DNA of 16,055 nucleotides, taken from Draconibacterium sp. (lineage in GTDB: Bacteria > Bacteroidota > Bacteroidia > Bacteroidales > Prolixibacteraceae). Below are positions 8,407-14,262 of the stretch, piece after piece; positions within the stretch are counted from its first letter, which is position 1; each line of letters begins with the position of its first letter. Position numbers and translations under genes: made by a program. The stretch spans positions 1-16,055 of the forward strand of contig JALUZN010000522.1 in NCBI GenBank assembly GCA_027011835.1, given 5' to 3'. A model generated the notes under the pieces. That model saw only the letters and a list, made by a program, of their open reading frames with translations. It did no database searches and was not told where the DNA came from.

Positions 8407-9627
8407 TTATTCAAACTGTTTAAAAGTTTTTTTAATAATTTCAATTGCTTCCATCAGCTGTTTTTCTGAAATTACCAAAGGTGGTGTAAACCTGATAATA
8501 TGCTCGTGTGTGGGTTTTGCAATCAATCCGTTTTCTTTTAGTGCCAGACAAACATCCCACGCTGTTTTCCCGTTTTTGGGTTTTATGGCAACAGCATTTA
8601 GCAATCCTTTTCCCCGAACAATTTCAATCATTTCCGAGTCGATTGCACGCATCTCTTTCCTGAAAATTTCGCCCATTTTGTTTGAGTTTTCAACCAGTTT
8701 TTCATCGATTATTACATCGAGTGCAGCCATTGCAACTTTTGCAGCCACCGGATTACCGCCGTATGTGCTGCCGTGTTCACCGGGTTTTATGGTAAGCATA
8801 ATTTCGTCGTCGGCAAGTACACACGAAACGGGGTACATTCCTCCCGAAATGGCTTTCCCAAGAATTAAAATATCGGGTCGTACATTCTCGTGGTCGCAGG
8901 CCAGCATTTTTCCTGTTCGTGCCAGCCCGGTTTGAACTTCGTCGGCAACAAAAAGTACATTGTTCTTTTTGCAAAGAGCTGCTGCCTTTTGCAGATAGCC
9001 ATCTTCCGGAACATAAATACCGGCTTCGGCCTGAATGGGTTCAACTAAAAATCCCGCAACATTTGGGTTTTGTAACTCTTTTTCAAGTCGCTCCAAATCG
9101 TTATACGGAATATTTATAAATCCCGGGGTATAGGGGCCGTAATGGTTGTATGCATCGGGGTCCGACGACATTGAAATAATGGTAATTGTCCGTCCGTGGA
9201 AATTGCCGTCGCAAACAATAATTTTAGCCTCGTTTGCCGGTATTCCTTTCACTTTGTATGCCCATTTGCGAATTAATTTCAGAGCGGTTTCGTCGGCTTC
9301 GGCACCCGAGTTCATTGGTAGCATTTTGTCGTATCCAAACAATTTGGTCATGTACTCTTCCCATTCGCCAAGTACATCGTTATAAAATGCCCGCGATGTT
9401 AAGGCAAGTTTGCTCGCCTGGTCGACTAACGCTTTTGTTATGGTTGGATGGCAGTGCCCTTGATTTACTGCTGAATATGCGGCAAGAAAATCGTAATATT
9501 TTTTGCCTTCAACATCCCAAACAAAAACGCCTTCTCCTTTCGATAAAACTGCCGGAAGCGGGTGGTAGTTGTGTGCGCCAAATTTATCTTCTTTGGCCAT
9601 GTAGTCGTTGCTATTCAATTTAGTCAT
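8407..9627 (-). CDS. rocD: Ornithine--oxo-acid aminotransferase
   Basis: A 406-residue class-III PLP-dependent aminotransferase that converts ornithine and 2-oxoglutarate to glutamate-5-semialdehyde and glutamate, linking arginine and proline metabolism. Visible features are FLAAYSAVNQGHCHP near residue 48, the phosphate-binding NSGAEADETALKL from ~106, FHGRT at ~143, DEVQTGLARTGK with cofactor-binding Asp229, and the Schiff-base lysine Lys258 in LILGKAISGG. EHGSTYGGNP follows at ~283. The FLAAYSAVNQGH signature and the overall match favour ornithine aminotransferase over acetylornithine or GABA aminotransferases, which share the fold. ATG at 9625-9627 is supported by a promoter whose -7 box is about 23 bases upstream. 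It has its own terminator, so it is probably monocistronic. No other arginine-pathway gene is adjacent. Confidence 0.94.
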   Translation of the reverse strand: MTKLNSNDYMAKEDKFGAHNYHPLPAVLSKGEGVFVWDVEGKKYYDFLAAYSAVNQGHCHPTITKALVDQASKLALTSRAFYNDVLGEWEEYMTKLFGYDKMLPMNSGAEADETALKLIRKWAYKVKGIPANEAKIIVCDGNFHGRTITIISMSSDPDAYNHYGPYTPGFINIPYNDLERLEKELQNPNVAGFLVEPIQAEAGIYVPEDGYLQKAAALCKKNNVLFVADEVQTGLARTGKMLACDHENVRPDILILGKAISGGMYPVSCVLADDEIMLTIKPGEHGSTYGGNPVAAKVAMAALDVIIDEKLVENSNKMGEIFRKEMRAIDSEMIEIVRGKGLLNAVAIKPKNGKTAWDVCLALKENGLIAKPTHEHIIRFTPPLVISEKQLMEAIEIIKKTFKQFE

Positions 9628-9649
9628 TTTGTTACGTTTTAAATTTGCA

Positions 9650-9680
9650 CAGAATTACAATATTTTATGTTCATTTCAAA
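9650..9680 (-). promoter_or_regulatory. rocD promoter
   Basis: On the minus strand TTTG (9680 to 9677) is followed after exactly 19 bases by TAATTCTG (9657 to 9650), one mismatch from TAnnTTTG. This is the canonical Bacteroidota spacing and places the start of transcription about 15-20 bases before the rocD ATG. Confidence 0.6.
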
Positions 9681-9689
9681 AAAAGATAT

Positions 9690-9983
9690 TGTGTTAAAAA
9701 GCAGTGAGAAAAGTCAGCTTTTGAAATCTATACCCAATTCAGATGGATTTTTAAGGGATCAATTCAACTTTCGGGTTGATGGGGCAATTTAAAATTTAAT
9801 GAATCGGCTTTTCCCCTGCCGTAGGTCATACTTTTGGGGCTAAGCCAAAAAGTAAAATCCGCCCGATAGGGCAAAAGTAACATCAAGGCATCCCTCTGAC
9901 CGGCACCCAAGAAGTTTAAACCTACTAAGAATCTATTTAAATATTGTACCAACCCGAATTATGAAGTGAGCTTTTTTTAGGTT
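9690..9983. repeat. Gene-free block resembling a dispersed non-coding Bacteroidota repeat
   Basis: This part of the 545-base gap between rocD and nth has no credible gene. It holds short hairpins: TCAAC/GTTGA around 9764-9779, a quasi-palindromic ACTTTTGG...CCAAAAAGT at 9830-9853, and GCCC-GATA-GGGC at 9861-9872. A 62-codon open frame runs leftward from 9952 to 9764 (LNRFLVGLNFLGAGQRDALM..., ending in SFNFKLPH-like composition with FWLSPKS). I recall similar peptides being predicted spuriously from intergenic repeats of this phylum. The higher local GC and lack of coding signals agree with an inactive or non-coding repeat. Repeat status is from memory of similar sequence, not from a second copy in the window. 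Confidence 0.35.
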
Positions 9984-10013
9984 AAAAAGAAAAAGCCGGT
10001 CAAAAACCGGCTT
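9984..10013 (-). terminator. Orphan intrinsic terminator facing left
   Basis: A perfect 8-bp GC-rich stem, AAGCCGGT at 9993-10000 and ACCGGCTT at 10006-10013, has a five-base loop. Read on the minus strand it is followed by TTTCTTTTT (complement of 9984-9992), the layout of an intrinsic terminator for leftward transcripts. On the plus strand it is followed by CCTGAAAC and would not terminate well. No leftward gene lies between it and nth, which points right, so the transcript it would end is unknown. Confidence 0.65.
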
Positions 10014-10112
10014 CCTGAAACTGTTTAATTGCTCATTTAAAACCATTCCTACAAAGCGGGGAGAGAAATGGATGAAGTTAAGCTGCTTCTTGTTATTAAG
10101 ACTCACAAATAT
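10014..10112 (-). ncRNA. Candidate small RNA or small transcript ending at the orphan terminator
   Basis: This stretch lies directly upstream, in the leftward direction, of the terminator at 9984-10013. A leftward transcript would be about 100-130 bases. On the minus strand AATATTTG (complement of 10103-10112 region) resembles a -7 box with one mismatch but no good -33 element is seen. The sequence does not match SRP RNA, tmRNA or RNase P hallmarks that I know. A leftward frame from a GTG near 10106 is open through the hairpin (it would read SLNNKKQLNFIHFSPRFVG), so a short peptide or a piece of the adjacent dispersed repeat are alternatives. Called only because a terminator without a gene needs explaining. 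Confidence 0.25.
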
Positions 10113-10120
10113 TAATTTTG
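10090..10120 (+). promoter_or_regulatory. nth promoter
   Basis: TTG at 10090-10092 and a perfect TAATTTTG -7 box at 10113-10120 are separated by 20 bases, the expected Bacteroidota arrangement. Transcription would begin near 10126, which would leave an ATG at 10128 practically leaderless and favours the ATG at 10173 as the real start of nth. Confidence 0.55.
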
Positions 10121-10172
10121 TTACAGTATGTATCCGGAAATTTCGCTTATTTTTGAAGAAAAACTTTTTTCG

Positions 10173-10820
10173 ATGAAAAAATCAGAATTATTCGACTTTG
10201 TTATTCAATATTTTGAAAAAACAATGGCCATTGCCGAAACCGAATTGGAATATGGGAATCCGTTTGAGTTAATTGTTGCAGTTATTTTGTCGGCACAATG
10301 CACCGATAAGAGGGTAAATTTAATTACTCCCGAGTTATTCAGGCGTTTCCCAACTCCGCAAAAAATGGCCGAAGTCGATTCTGCTGAAGTTTTCGATTAT
10401 ATCAGAAGTTGTTCGTATCCGAATAATAAAGCAAAGCATTTGGTTGGTATGGCACAAAAACTAATTGAATTGTTTGACGGTGTTGTTCCGGGCGATGTTG
10501 ACGATTTGCAAAAGTTACCCGGAGTTGGACGAAAAACAGCGAATGTTATTGCAGCCGTTGTTTTTAATAAGCCAACTATGGCGGTCGATACGCATGTTTT
10601 TCGTGTTGCCGCCCGAATTGGGTTAAGTACAAATGCAAAAACACCGCTTGCTACCGAGTTGCAGTTGGTAAAATATTTCCCCGAGGAGATTATACCCAAA
10701 GCACATCATTGGTTAATTTTGCATGGCAGGTACACCTGTTTGGCACGAAAACCAAAATGCGAAAAGTGTGGATTAACCGAAGTTTGCAAGTTTTATAAAA
10801 AGGAGGTTGCGAAAAAATAA
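10173..10820 (+). CDS. nth: Endonuclease III (DNA glycosylase/AP lyase)
   Basis: A 215-residue base-excision-repair enzyme that removes oxidised pyrimidines and nicks abasic sites by beta-elimination. The helix-hairpin-helix LPGVGRKTANVI carries Lys121, equivalent to the catalytic Lys120 of E. coli Nth, and VDTHVFRVAARIGL carries Asp139, equivalent to Asp138. Cysteines 189, 196, 199 and 205 (C-X6-C-X2-C-X5-C) form the C-terminal [4Fe-4S] cluster loop. I start it at ATG 10173 (MKKSELFDFV), which gives normal family length. An in-frame ATG at 10128 would add 15 atypical residues and lies at the predicted transcription start. It appears monocistronic and converges on zupT. Confidence 0.95.
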   Translation: MKKSELFDFVIQYFEKTMAIAETELEYGNPFELIVAVILSAQCTDKRVNLITPELFRRFPTPQKMAEVDSAEVFDYIRSCSYPNNKAKHLVGMAQKLIELFDGVVPGDVDDLQKLPGVGRKTANVIAAVVFNKPTMAVDTHVFRVAARIGLSTNAKTPLATELQLVKYFPEEIIPKAHHWLILHGRYTCLARKPKCEKCGLTEVCKFYKKEVAKK

Positions 10821-11001
10821 GTAAATATTTATTTATCAATAGTTCGTTATTTCGAAGGAATTTCCCATAGGGATTCCTACGGAGCCTATGGGGTGTTATT
10901 ATATCATACTGACATTCAGTAAAATGTCCAAAAGCCTTTGGTCATGTCAAGATCTTGATTGTCAGTAATTTAATTTTAGTCTTGTGTCTAACAATCTATT
11001 C
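10821..11001. repeat. Convergent nth/zupT gap with structured inverted repeats
   Basis: This 181-base gap contains a perfect 8-bp inverted repeat, CCCATAGG at 10864-10871 and CCTATGGG at 10885-10892, which could act as a hairpin but has no T tract on either side. A second structure is bounded by ACTGACA at 10908-10914 and TGTCAGT at 10960-10966. It encloses the hairpin CCAAA-AGCC-TTTGG (10928-10941) and the perfect palindrome TCAAGATCTTGA (10947-10958). The TTCGAAGGAATTTCCC segment before the first hairpin resembles fragments of intergenic repeats I associate with this phylum. No gene is visible. Confidence 0.4.
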
Positions 11002-11826
11002 TTATGTAAGCAAGAGTAAACTTACGGCCATAATTACCATTCCACCAATTAACCCGTAAACGGCAATGTGGTGTTCGCCGTACTCCTCGGCAGAAGGAAG
11101 TAACTCATCGAACGAGATAAAAACCATAATTCCGGCGACTCCTGCCATTACTGTTCCAAAAATAATTTCTGAATTACCCGAATTGAGAAATGGCAACAAA
11201 ACAAGGTAGGCAATTACAGCTCCCACAGGTTCGGAAATACCCGAAAGAAACGATAAGATAAATGCTTTTTTTCGACTTCCGGTGGCATAAAAAATGGGAA
11301 CCGAAACAGCAATCCCCTCTGGAATATTGTGAATGGCAATGGCAATAGCAATGGCAATTCCCGCAGTAGGATTGCTAATTGCCGACATAAATGTTGCAAT
11401 TCCTTCCGGAAAATTATGAATGGCAACTGCCAGTGCAGTTAATATTCCCATTCGGTAAAGTTTTTTAAAACGGGCGGCTTCCGCTTTATTGTCCATCGCT
11501 TCAACCGACCTTATTTCGTGTGGATTCTCGAAAGTTGGAATAAACTTATCGATAAGAGCGATTAAAAGCATTCCACCAAAAAACGAGATAATGGTGTAAA
11601 GGTTTCCTGTAAACTCACCAAAATATCCGACAAAACTTTTGTTGGCTTCGGGGAAAATTTCGACAAACGAAATGTAGATCATTACGCCAGCTGAAAAACC
11701 CAGCGAAAGTGTGAGCAATTTGGTATTTGTACGTTTTGCAACAAAAGCAATTGCACTACCAATTCCGGTCGATAATCCGGCAAATGTGGTAAGCAAAAGT
11801 GCATATATAATTTTTGAACTCTCCAT
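11002..11826 (-). CDS. zupT: ZIP-family divalent metal transporter ZupT
   Basis: A 274-residue inner-membrane ZIP transporter that imports zinc, and in E. coli ZupT also iron, manganese and cobalt. About eight hydrophobic segments are visible. The two metal-binding signature helices are HNFPEGIATFM (~137-147) and HNIPEGIAVSVPI (~166-178), the H-N-x-P-E-G pairs that define the GufA/ZupT branch. A charged cytoplasmic loop lies at ~94-124. The stretch before the second motif is an Ile-Ala run (GIAIAIAIAIHN) encoded by near-identical hexamers. ATG at 11824-11826 gives family-typical length. A perfect palindrome sits within its putative promoter, so repression by a metal-responsive regulator is plausible but not shown. 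It is transcribed away from the ferredoxin gene and convergent with nth. Confidence 0.92.
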   Translation of the reverse strand: MESSKIIYALLLTTFAGLSTGIGSAIAFVAKRTNTKLLTLSLGFSAGVMIYISFVEIFPEANKSFVGYFGEFTGNLYTIISFFGGMLLIALIDKFIPTFENPHEIRSVEAMDNKAEAARFKKLYRMGILTALAVAIHNFPEGIATFMSAISNPTAGIAIAIAIAIHNIPEGIAVSVPIFYATGSRKKAFILSFLSGISEPVGAVIAYLVLLPFLNSGNSEIIFGTVMAGVAGIMVFISFDELLPSAEEYGEHHIAVYGLIGGMVIMAVSLLLLT

Positions 11827-11852
11827 AATTTAAATTGAAAGAATAAAAATAG

Positions 11853-11880
11853 TAAAAGTAGTTAATTCTGAATTAACAAA
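11853..11880 (-). promoter_or_regulatory. Putative zupT promoter
   Basis: On the minus strand TTTG (11880 to 11877) and TACTTTTA (11860 to 11853; one mismatch from TAnnTTTG) flank a 16-base spacer. The spacing is short, so this is tentative. The interval is almost exactly filled by the palindrome at 11861-11877. Confidence 0.35.
11861..11877. promoter_or_regulatory. Candidate operator in the zupT promoter
   Basis: GTTAATTCTGAATTAAC is a perfect inverted repeat with 8-base arms around one central base. It lies between the putative -33 and -7 elements of zupT, where a bound repressor would block polymerase. Its form is that of a dimeric metalloregulator site (Fur/Zur or DtxR/MntR superfamilies), but it does not clearly match one consensus that I know, and no regulator gene is adjacent. 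Confidence 0.4.
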
Positions 11881-11888
11881 GCGATAGC

Positions 11889-11907
11889 GATTAAGTGGCG
11901 CTTAATC
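11889..11907. promoter_or_regulatory. Second palindrome between zupT and the ferredoxin gene
   Basis: GATTAAGTGGCGCTTAATC has perfect 7-base arms around a 5-base centre. It shares a GNTTAA-like half-site with the palindrome at 11861-11877; the two centres are 29 bases apart. It lies upstream of the -33 element of both flanking promoters. The tandem hexamer AGCGAT-AGCGAT overlaps its left edge (11880-11891). It could be a second operator or simply a hairpin. Confidence 0.3.
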
Positions 11908-11959
11908 AGTGTCTTGTGTGAACTGTTCGTAAAATGGAGCAAAATAATTAGTGAAGAAC

Positions 11960-11989
11960 TTTGATTCTTTATTAAACTTTGTACATTTG
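11960..11989 (+). promoter_or_regulatory. Ferredoxin gene promoter
   Basis: TTTG at 11960-11963 and TACATTTG at 11982-11989 match both Bacteroidota promoter elements exactly, with an 18-base spacer. Transcription should start near 11995, giving a leader of about 30 bases before the ATG at 12025. This is the best promoter match in the window. Confidence 0.7.
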
Positions 11990-12024
11990 CCGCTCAACAT
12001 GTTTAACTAAAAAATTAGATTGTT

Positions 12025-12192
12025 ATGTCATATGTTATTTCTGATGAATGTATTGCATGTGGAACATGCATCGATGAATGTCCGGTAGACGCAATTACTG
12101 AAGGTGATATTTATAAAATTGATCCTGAACTTTGTACCGACTGTGGCTCTTGTGCAGAAGTTTGTCCTGTAGACGCAATTTCTGCAAAGTAA
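12025..12192 (+). CDS. Small 2[4Fe-4S] bacterial-type ferredoxin
   Basis: A 55-residue cytosolic electron carrier, starting MSYVISDECIACGTCIDECP. Two cluster motifs are visible: C-I-A-C-G-T-C-I-D-E-C-P at residues 9-20 and C-T-D-C-G-S-C-A-E-V-C-P at 37-48. Each is the CxxCxxCxxxCP arrangement of clostridial-type ferredoxins, and each is followed by the same VDAI, reflecting the internal duplication of the family. Length is exactly typical. It is a stand-alone gene with its own strong promoter and terminator, so it probably serves several redox enzymes, such as pyruvate:ferredoxin oxidoreductase in an anaerobic or facultative member of the phylum; partner enzymes are not in the window. The high acidic content is normal for these proteins. 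Confidence 0.96.
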   Translation: MSYVISDECIACGTCIDECPVDAITEGDIYKIDPELCTDCGSCAEVCPVDAISAK

Positions 12193-12220
12193 CATACTCA
12201 TCGCAAAAAGACATTAAAAT

Positions 12221-12256
12221 GCCTGCTATCAAATTTTGATTAGCAGGCTTTTTTTT
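12221..12256 (+). terminator. Intrinsic terminator of the ferredoxin gene
   Basis: The arms GCCTGCTA (12221-12228) and TAGCAGGC (12241-12248) pair perfectly and extend inward through CAAA/TTTG. They are followed directly by eight T residues on the plus strand, 28 bases after the ferredoxin stop. On the minus strand the hairpin lies about 25 bases past the LacI-family stop and could also help end that transcript, though only a weak ATTTTAATG follows there. Confidence 0.85.
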
Positions 12257-12280
12257 GCCTTTTTTTTAAAAAGTTATCTT

Positions 12281-13291
12281 CTATTTTTTCGATGAATTGC
12301 GAATGATAAGTTGGGTGGGCATTGTAATGGTCTTGAAGTTAGTATCTGATATTTTATTGTTAATCTGGCTAATAACAAGTTCGGCAGCTTTTTGTCCCAT
12401 TAAAAAACCAGGTTGTTTTATTGTGCTGATTGAGGGAGTTACCACCTCGGAAAAGGGCTCGTTACTGAACCCAACAATTGCAATTTCATCGGGCAGTTTA
12501 ATGCCAATTTCTTTTAAATAGATAATAATTCCGAGAGCGGTTGTGTCGTTGGCGCAAAATACAGCATCGGGTAATTTGTTATTTTTTCGAAGTGTCTTTA
12601 GTGCTTCAATACCGTCATTTCGGGTCATGGTTCCGTTAAAAATTAACGATTTATCGGTTTTTAATCCTGCGTCGTTTAATGCTGCAATAAAACCCTCTTG
12701 TCTGCTTTTATAAATGTTAATGGTTTGTGGACCACCAATATGTGCAATTTTCCGTGCACCGTTTTCAATTAAATGTTTTGTTGCCTGGTAGGCTCCTCCA
12801 AAATCGTCGGCAATAATTTTATGTGCATCTATCTTGTCGGTAACTCTGTCGAATAAAATTAAAGGAATTTTCCGGTCGGTAAAAAGTTTTAAGTGTTCAA
12901 ACGATTTTGTCTCCATTCCAAGCGAAAGAATCAATCCGTCAACCCGGTTTGCAAAAAGTGTTTGTGCAATTTTAGCCTCTTTTTCAACTTTGTCGTTCGA
13001 CTGCGATATGGTAACCGTAAAACCGTTTTTGTAGGCAATATCTTCAATTCCGCTAATTACAGACGAAAAAAAATGGCGGTTTATTAATGGAACAATTACT
13101 CCAATTGTATTCGTTTTTTTTGTTCTGAAACTTGCTGCCAAAACATTGGGGCGGTATCCCATCTCTTCGGCAGTTTTTTTTATTCGTTTTCGGGTACTCT
13201 CGCTAATTATAGGATTGTTTTTAAGAGCACGCGAAACAGTTGATGCCGAAATGTTTAGCTGTTTTGCAATGTCGTGAATTGTAATTTCCAT
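12281..13291 (-). CDS. LacI-family transcriptional regulator of the kdu genes
   Basis: A 336-residue LacI/GalR-type repressor. The N-terminal helix-turn-helix reads MEITIHDIAKQLNISASTVS, followed by RALKNNPIISESTRKRI. The hinge helix is at RPNVLAASFR (~47-56). The periplasmic-binding-like effector domain starts with NTIGVIVPLINRHFFSSVI and includes VDGLILSLG, HIGGPQTINIYKSRQEGF, DAVFCANDTTALGI and a C-terminal TIKQPGFLMGQKAAELV. I place the start at ATG 13291: an in-frame TTG at 13310-13312 falls inside the -7 box TAACTTTG and would be untranscribed. Divergence from kduI-kduD and a perfect LacI-type palindrome between them suggest it represses those genes and itself until a uronate-derived ligand binds (KdgR-like). 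Ligand identity is inferred from the neighbours. Confidence 0.93.
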   Translation of the reverse strand: MEITIHDIAKQLNISASTVSRALKNNPIISESTRKRIKKTAEEMGYRPNVLAASFRTKKTNTIGVIVPLINRHFFSSVISGIEDIAYKNGFTVTISQSNDKVEKEAKIAQTLFANRVDGLILSLGMETKSFEHLKLFTDRKIPLILFDRVTDKIDAHKIIADDFGGAYQATKHLIENGARKIAHIGGPQTINIYKSRQEGFIAALNDAGLKTDKSLIFNGTMTRNDGIEALKTLRKNNKLPDAVFCANDTTALGIIIYLKEIGIKLPDEIAIVGFSNEPFSEVVTPSISTIKQPGFLMGQKAAELVISQINNKISDTNFKTITMPTQLIIRNSSKK

Positions 13292-13309
13292 TTTCTTGTT
13301 TTGTAGACG

Positions 13310-13340
13310 CAAAGTTAATTAATAAGCATTAATAATGCAA
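13310..13340 (-). promoter_or_regulatory. LacI-family gene promoter
   Basis: On the minus strand TTG (13340 to 13338) and TAACTTTG (13317 to 13310, perfect -7 box) are 20 bases apart. Transcription should start near 13303, about 12 bases before the ATG at 13291. The -33 element overlaps the palindrome at 13336-13349. Confidence 0.55.
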
Positions 13341-13349
13341 TCGATTGCA
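13336..13349. promoter_or_regulatory. Candidate LacI-family operator
   Basis: TGCAATCGATTGCA is a perfect 14-bp palindrome centred on CG, the typical architecture of LacI/GalR operators. It lies in the 111-base region between the regulator and kduI, overlaps the regulator's -33 element and is about 55 bases upstream of the kduI ATG, so one dimer could control both directions. It is nested in further GCATT/AATGC inverted repeats (13325-13354). Confidence 0.65.
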
Positions 13350-13402
13350 ATGCTATTGAATTATTTCTATTTTTACTTCGAATAATATAATAAATTAGGA
13401 TT

Positions 13403-14245
13403 ATGGCTACAATATATGAAGAGCGGTACAGTTATCATCCCGACGATTTTAAACTGTATGGAACAGAAAAAATTAGAAAAGAGTTTTTAGTAGAGAAACT
13501 GATGGAGGCAGGAAATATTCGCTTGGTTTACTCTTTGGCCGAACGTTTTATTGTTGGAGGTGCAGTTCCGGTAAACAATGCTTTACCGTTAGAAACAATT
13601 ACCCCGTTAAAAGCCAATTATTTTTGCGAACGCCGCGAGGTGGGTGTAATTAATGTTGCAGGAGCCGGTTCGGTAGTTGTTGATGGTGTTGAATATAAAA
13701 TGAATTTTAAAGATGCGCTATACATTGGCAAGGGAAGTAAGGAGGTTCTTTTTAAATCGGACGACGAAAAGAGTCCGGCACATTTTTATATTAATTCGGC
13801 ACCGGCTCATAAAGAGTATCCTGTAAAGCATGTTACTATGGGCAATGCAAATGTACTTCATCTGGGCTCGCTCGAATCTTCAAACCAGCGCGATATTAAT
13901 CAACTGCTTATTCATGGAGTTGTAGAAACCTGCCAGTTGCAAATGGGAATGACAGAATTAAAAACCGGAAGTGTATGGAATACAATGCCACCGCATTTGC
14001 ATAGCCGGCGCAACGAGGTTTATTTTTATTTCGATGTTCCCGAAGATCAGGCAGTTTGCCATTTTATGGGGCAGCCCGATGAAACGCGCCATATTTGGAT
14101 GCAAAACGAACAGGCAGTAATTTCTCCAAGTTGGTCGATTCATGCAGCTGCCGGAACAAGTAATTATATTTTTATTTGGGGAATGGCAGGCGAAAATCTC
14201 GACTATACCGATATGGATGTAATTCAACCTAAGGAACTTAAGTAA
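13403..14245 (+). CDS. kduI: 5-dehydro-4-deoxy-D-glucuronate isomerase
   Basis: A 280-residue cytosolic cupin-fold isomerase that converts 5-keto-4-deoxyuronate, released from unsaturated uronic acids after polysaccharide-lyase action, into 2,5-diketo-3-deoxygluconate. The zinc site is visible: His198, His200 and Glu205 in MPPHLHSRRNEVYFYF, and His247 in SPSWSIHAAAGTSNY. These match E. coli KduI His196, His198, Glu203 and His245 with a constant two-residue offset. The length is close to E. coli's 278. The start MATIYEERYSYHPDDFK is family-typical. A clean promoter could not be picked: AT-rich candidates around 13355-13377 match only partly. It is followed 17 bases later by kduD, and control by the divergent LacI-type regulator is likely. 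Confidence 0.96.
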   Translation: MATIYEERYSYHPDDFKLYGTEKIRKEFLVEKLMEAGNIRLVYSLAERFIVGGAVPVNNALPLETITPLKANYFCERREVGVINVAGAGSVVVDGVEYKMNFKDALYIGKGSKEVLFKSDDEKSPAHFYINSAPAHKEYPVKHVTMGNANVLHLGSLESSNQRDINQLLIHGVVETCQLQMGMTELKTGSVWNTMPPHLHSRRNEVYFYFDVPEDQAVCHFMGQPDETRHIWMQNEQAVISPSWSIHAAAGTSNYIFIWGMAGENLDYTDMDVIQPKELK

Positions 14246-14262
14246 TCTAAAACACAATTATT

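Noticed and set aside
9764..9952. A 62-codon leftward open frame between rocD and nth
   Set aside because: Lies in a hairpin-rich block, has no promoter or recognisable domain, and its peptide resembles spurious predictions from intergenic repeats; kept as repeat rather than gene.
10014..10112. SRP RNA, 6S RNA or tmRNA in the segment before the orphan terminator
   Set aside because: The conserved SRP core (GGAAGGAAGCAGCC-like) and tmRNA ends are not present, and I could not build a 6S-like open bubble; left as an unassigned candidate.
11325..11360. Tandem hexamer-like repeat (ggcaat/agcaat) as a phase-variable tract
   Set aside because: It encodes the Ile-Ala run of a ZupT membrane helix, the units are imperfect and hexamer changes would keep frame, so ordinary coding constraint explains it.
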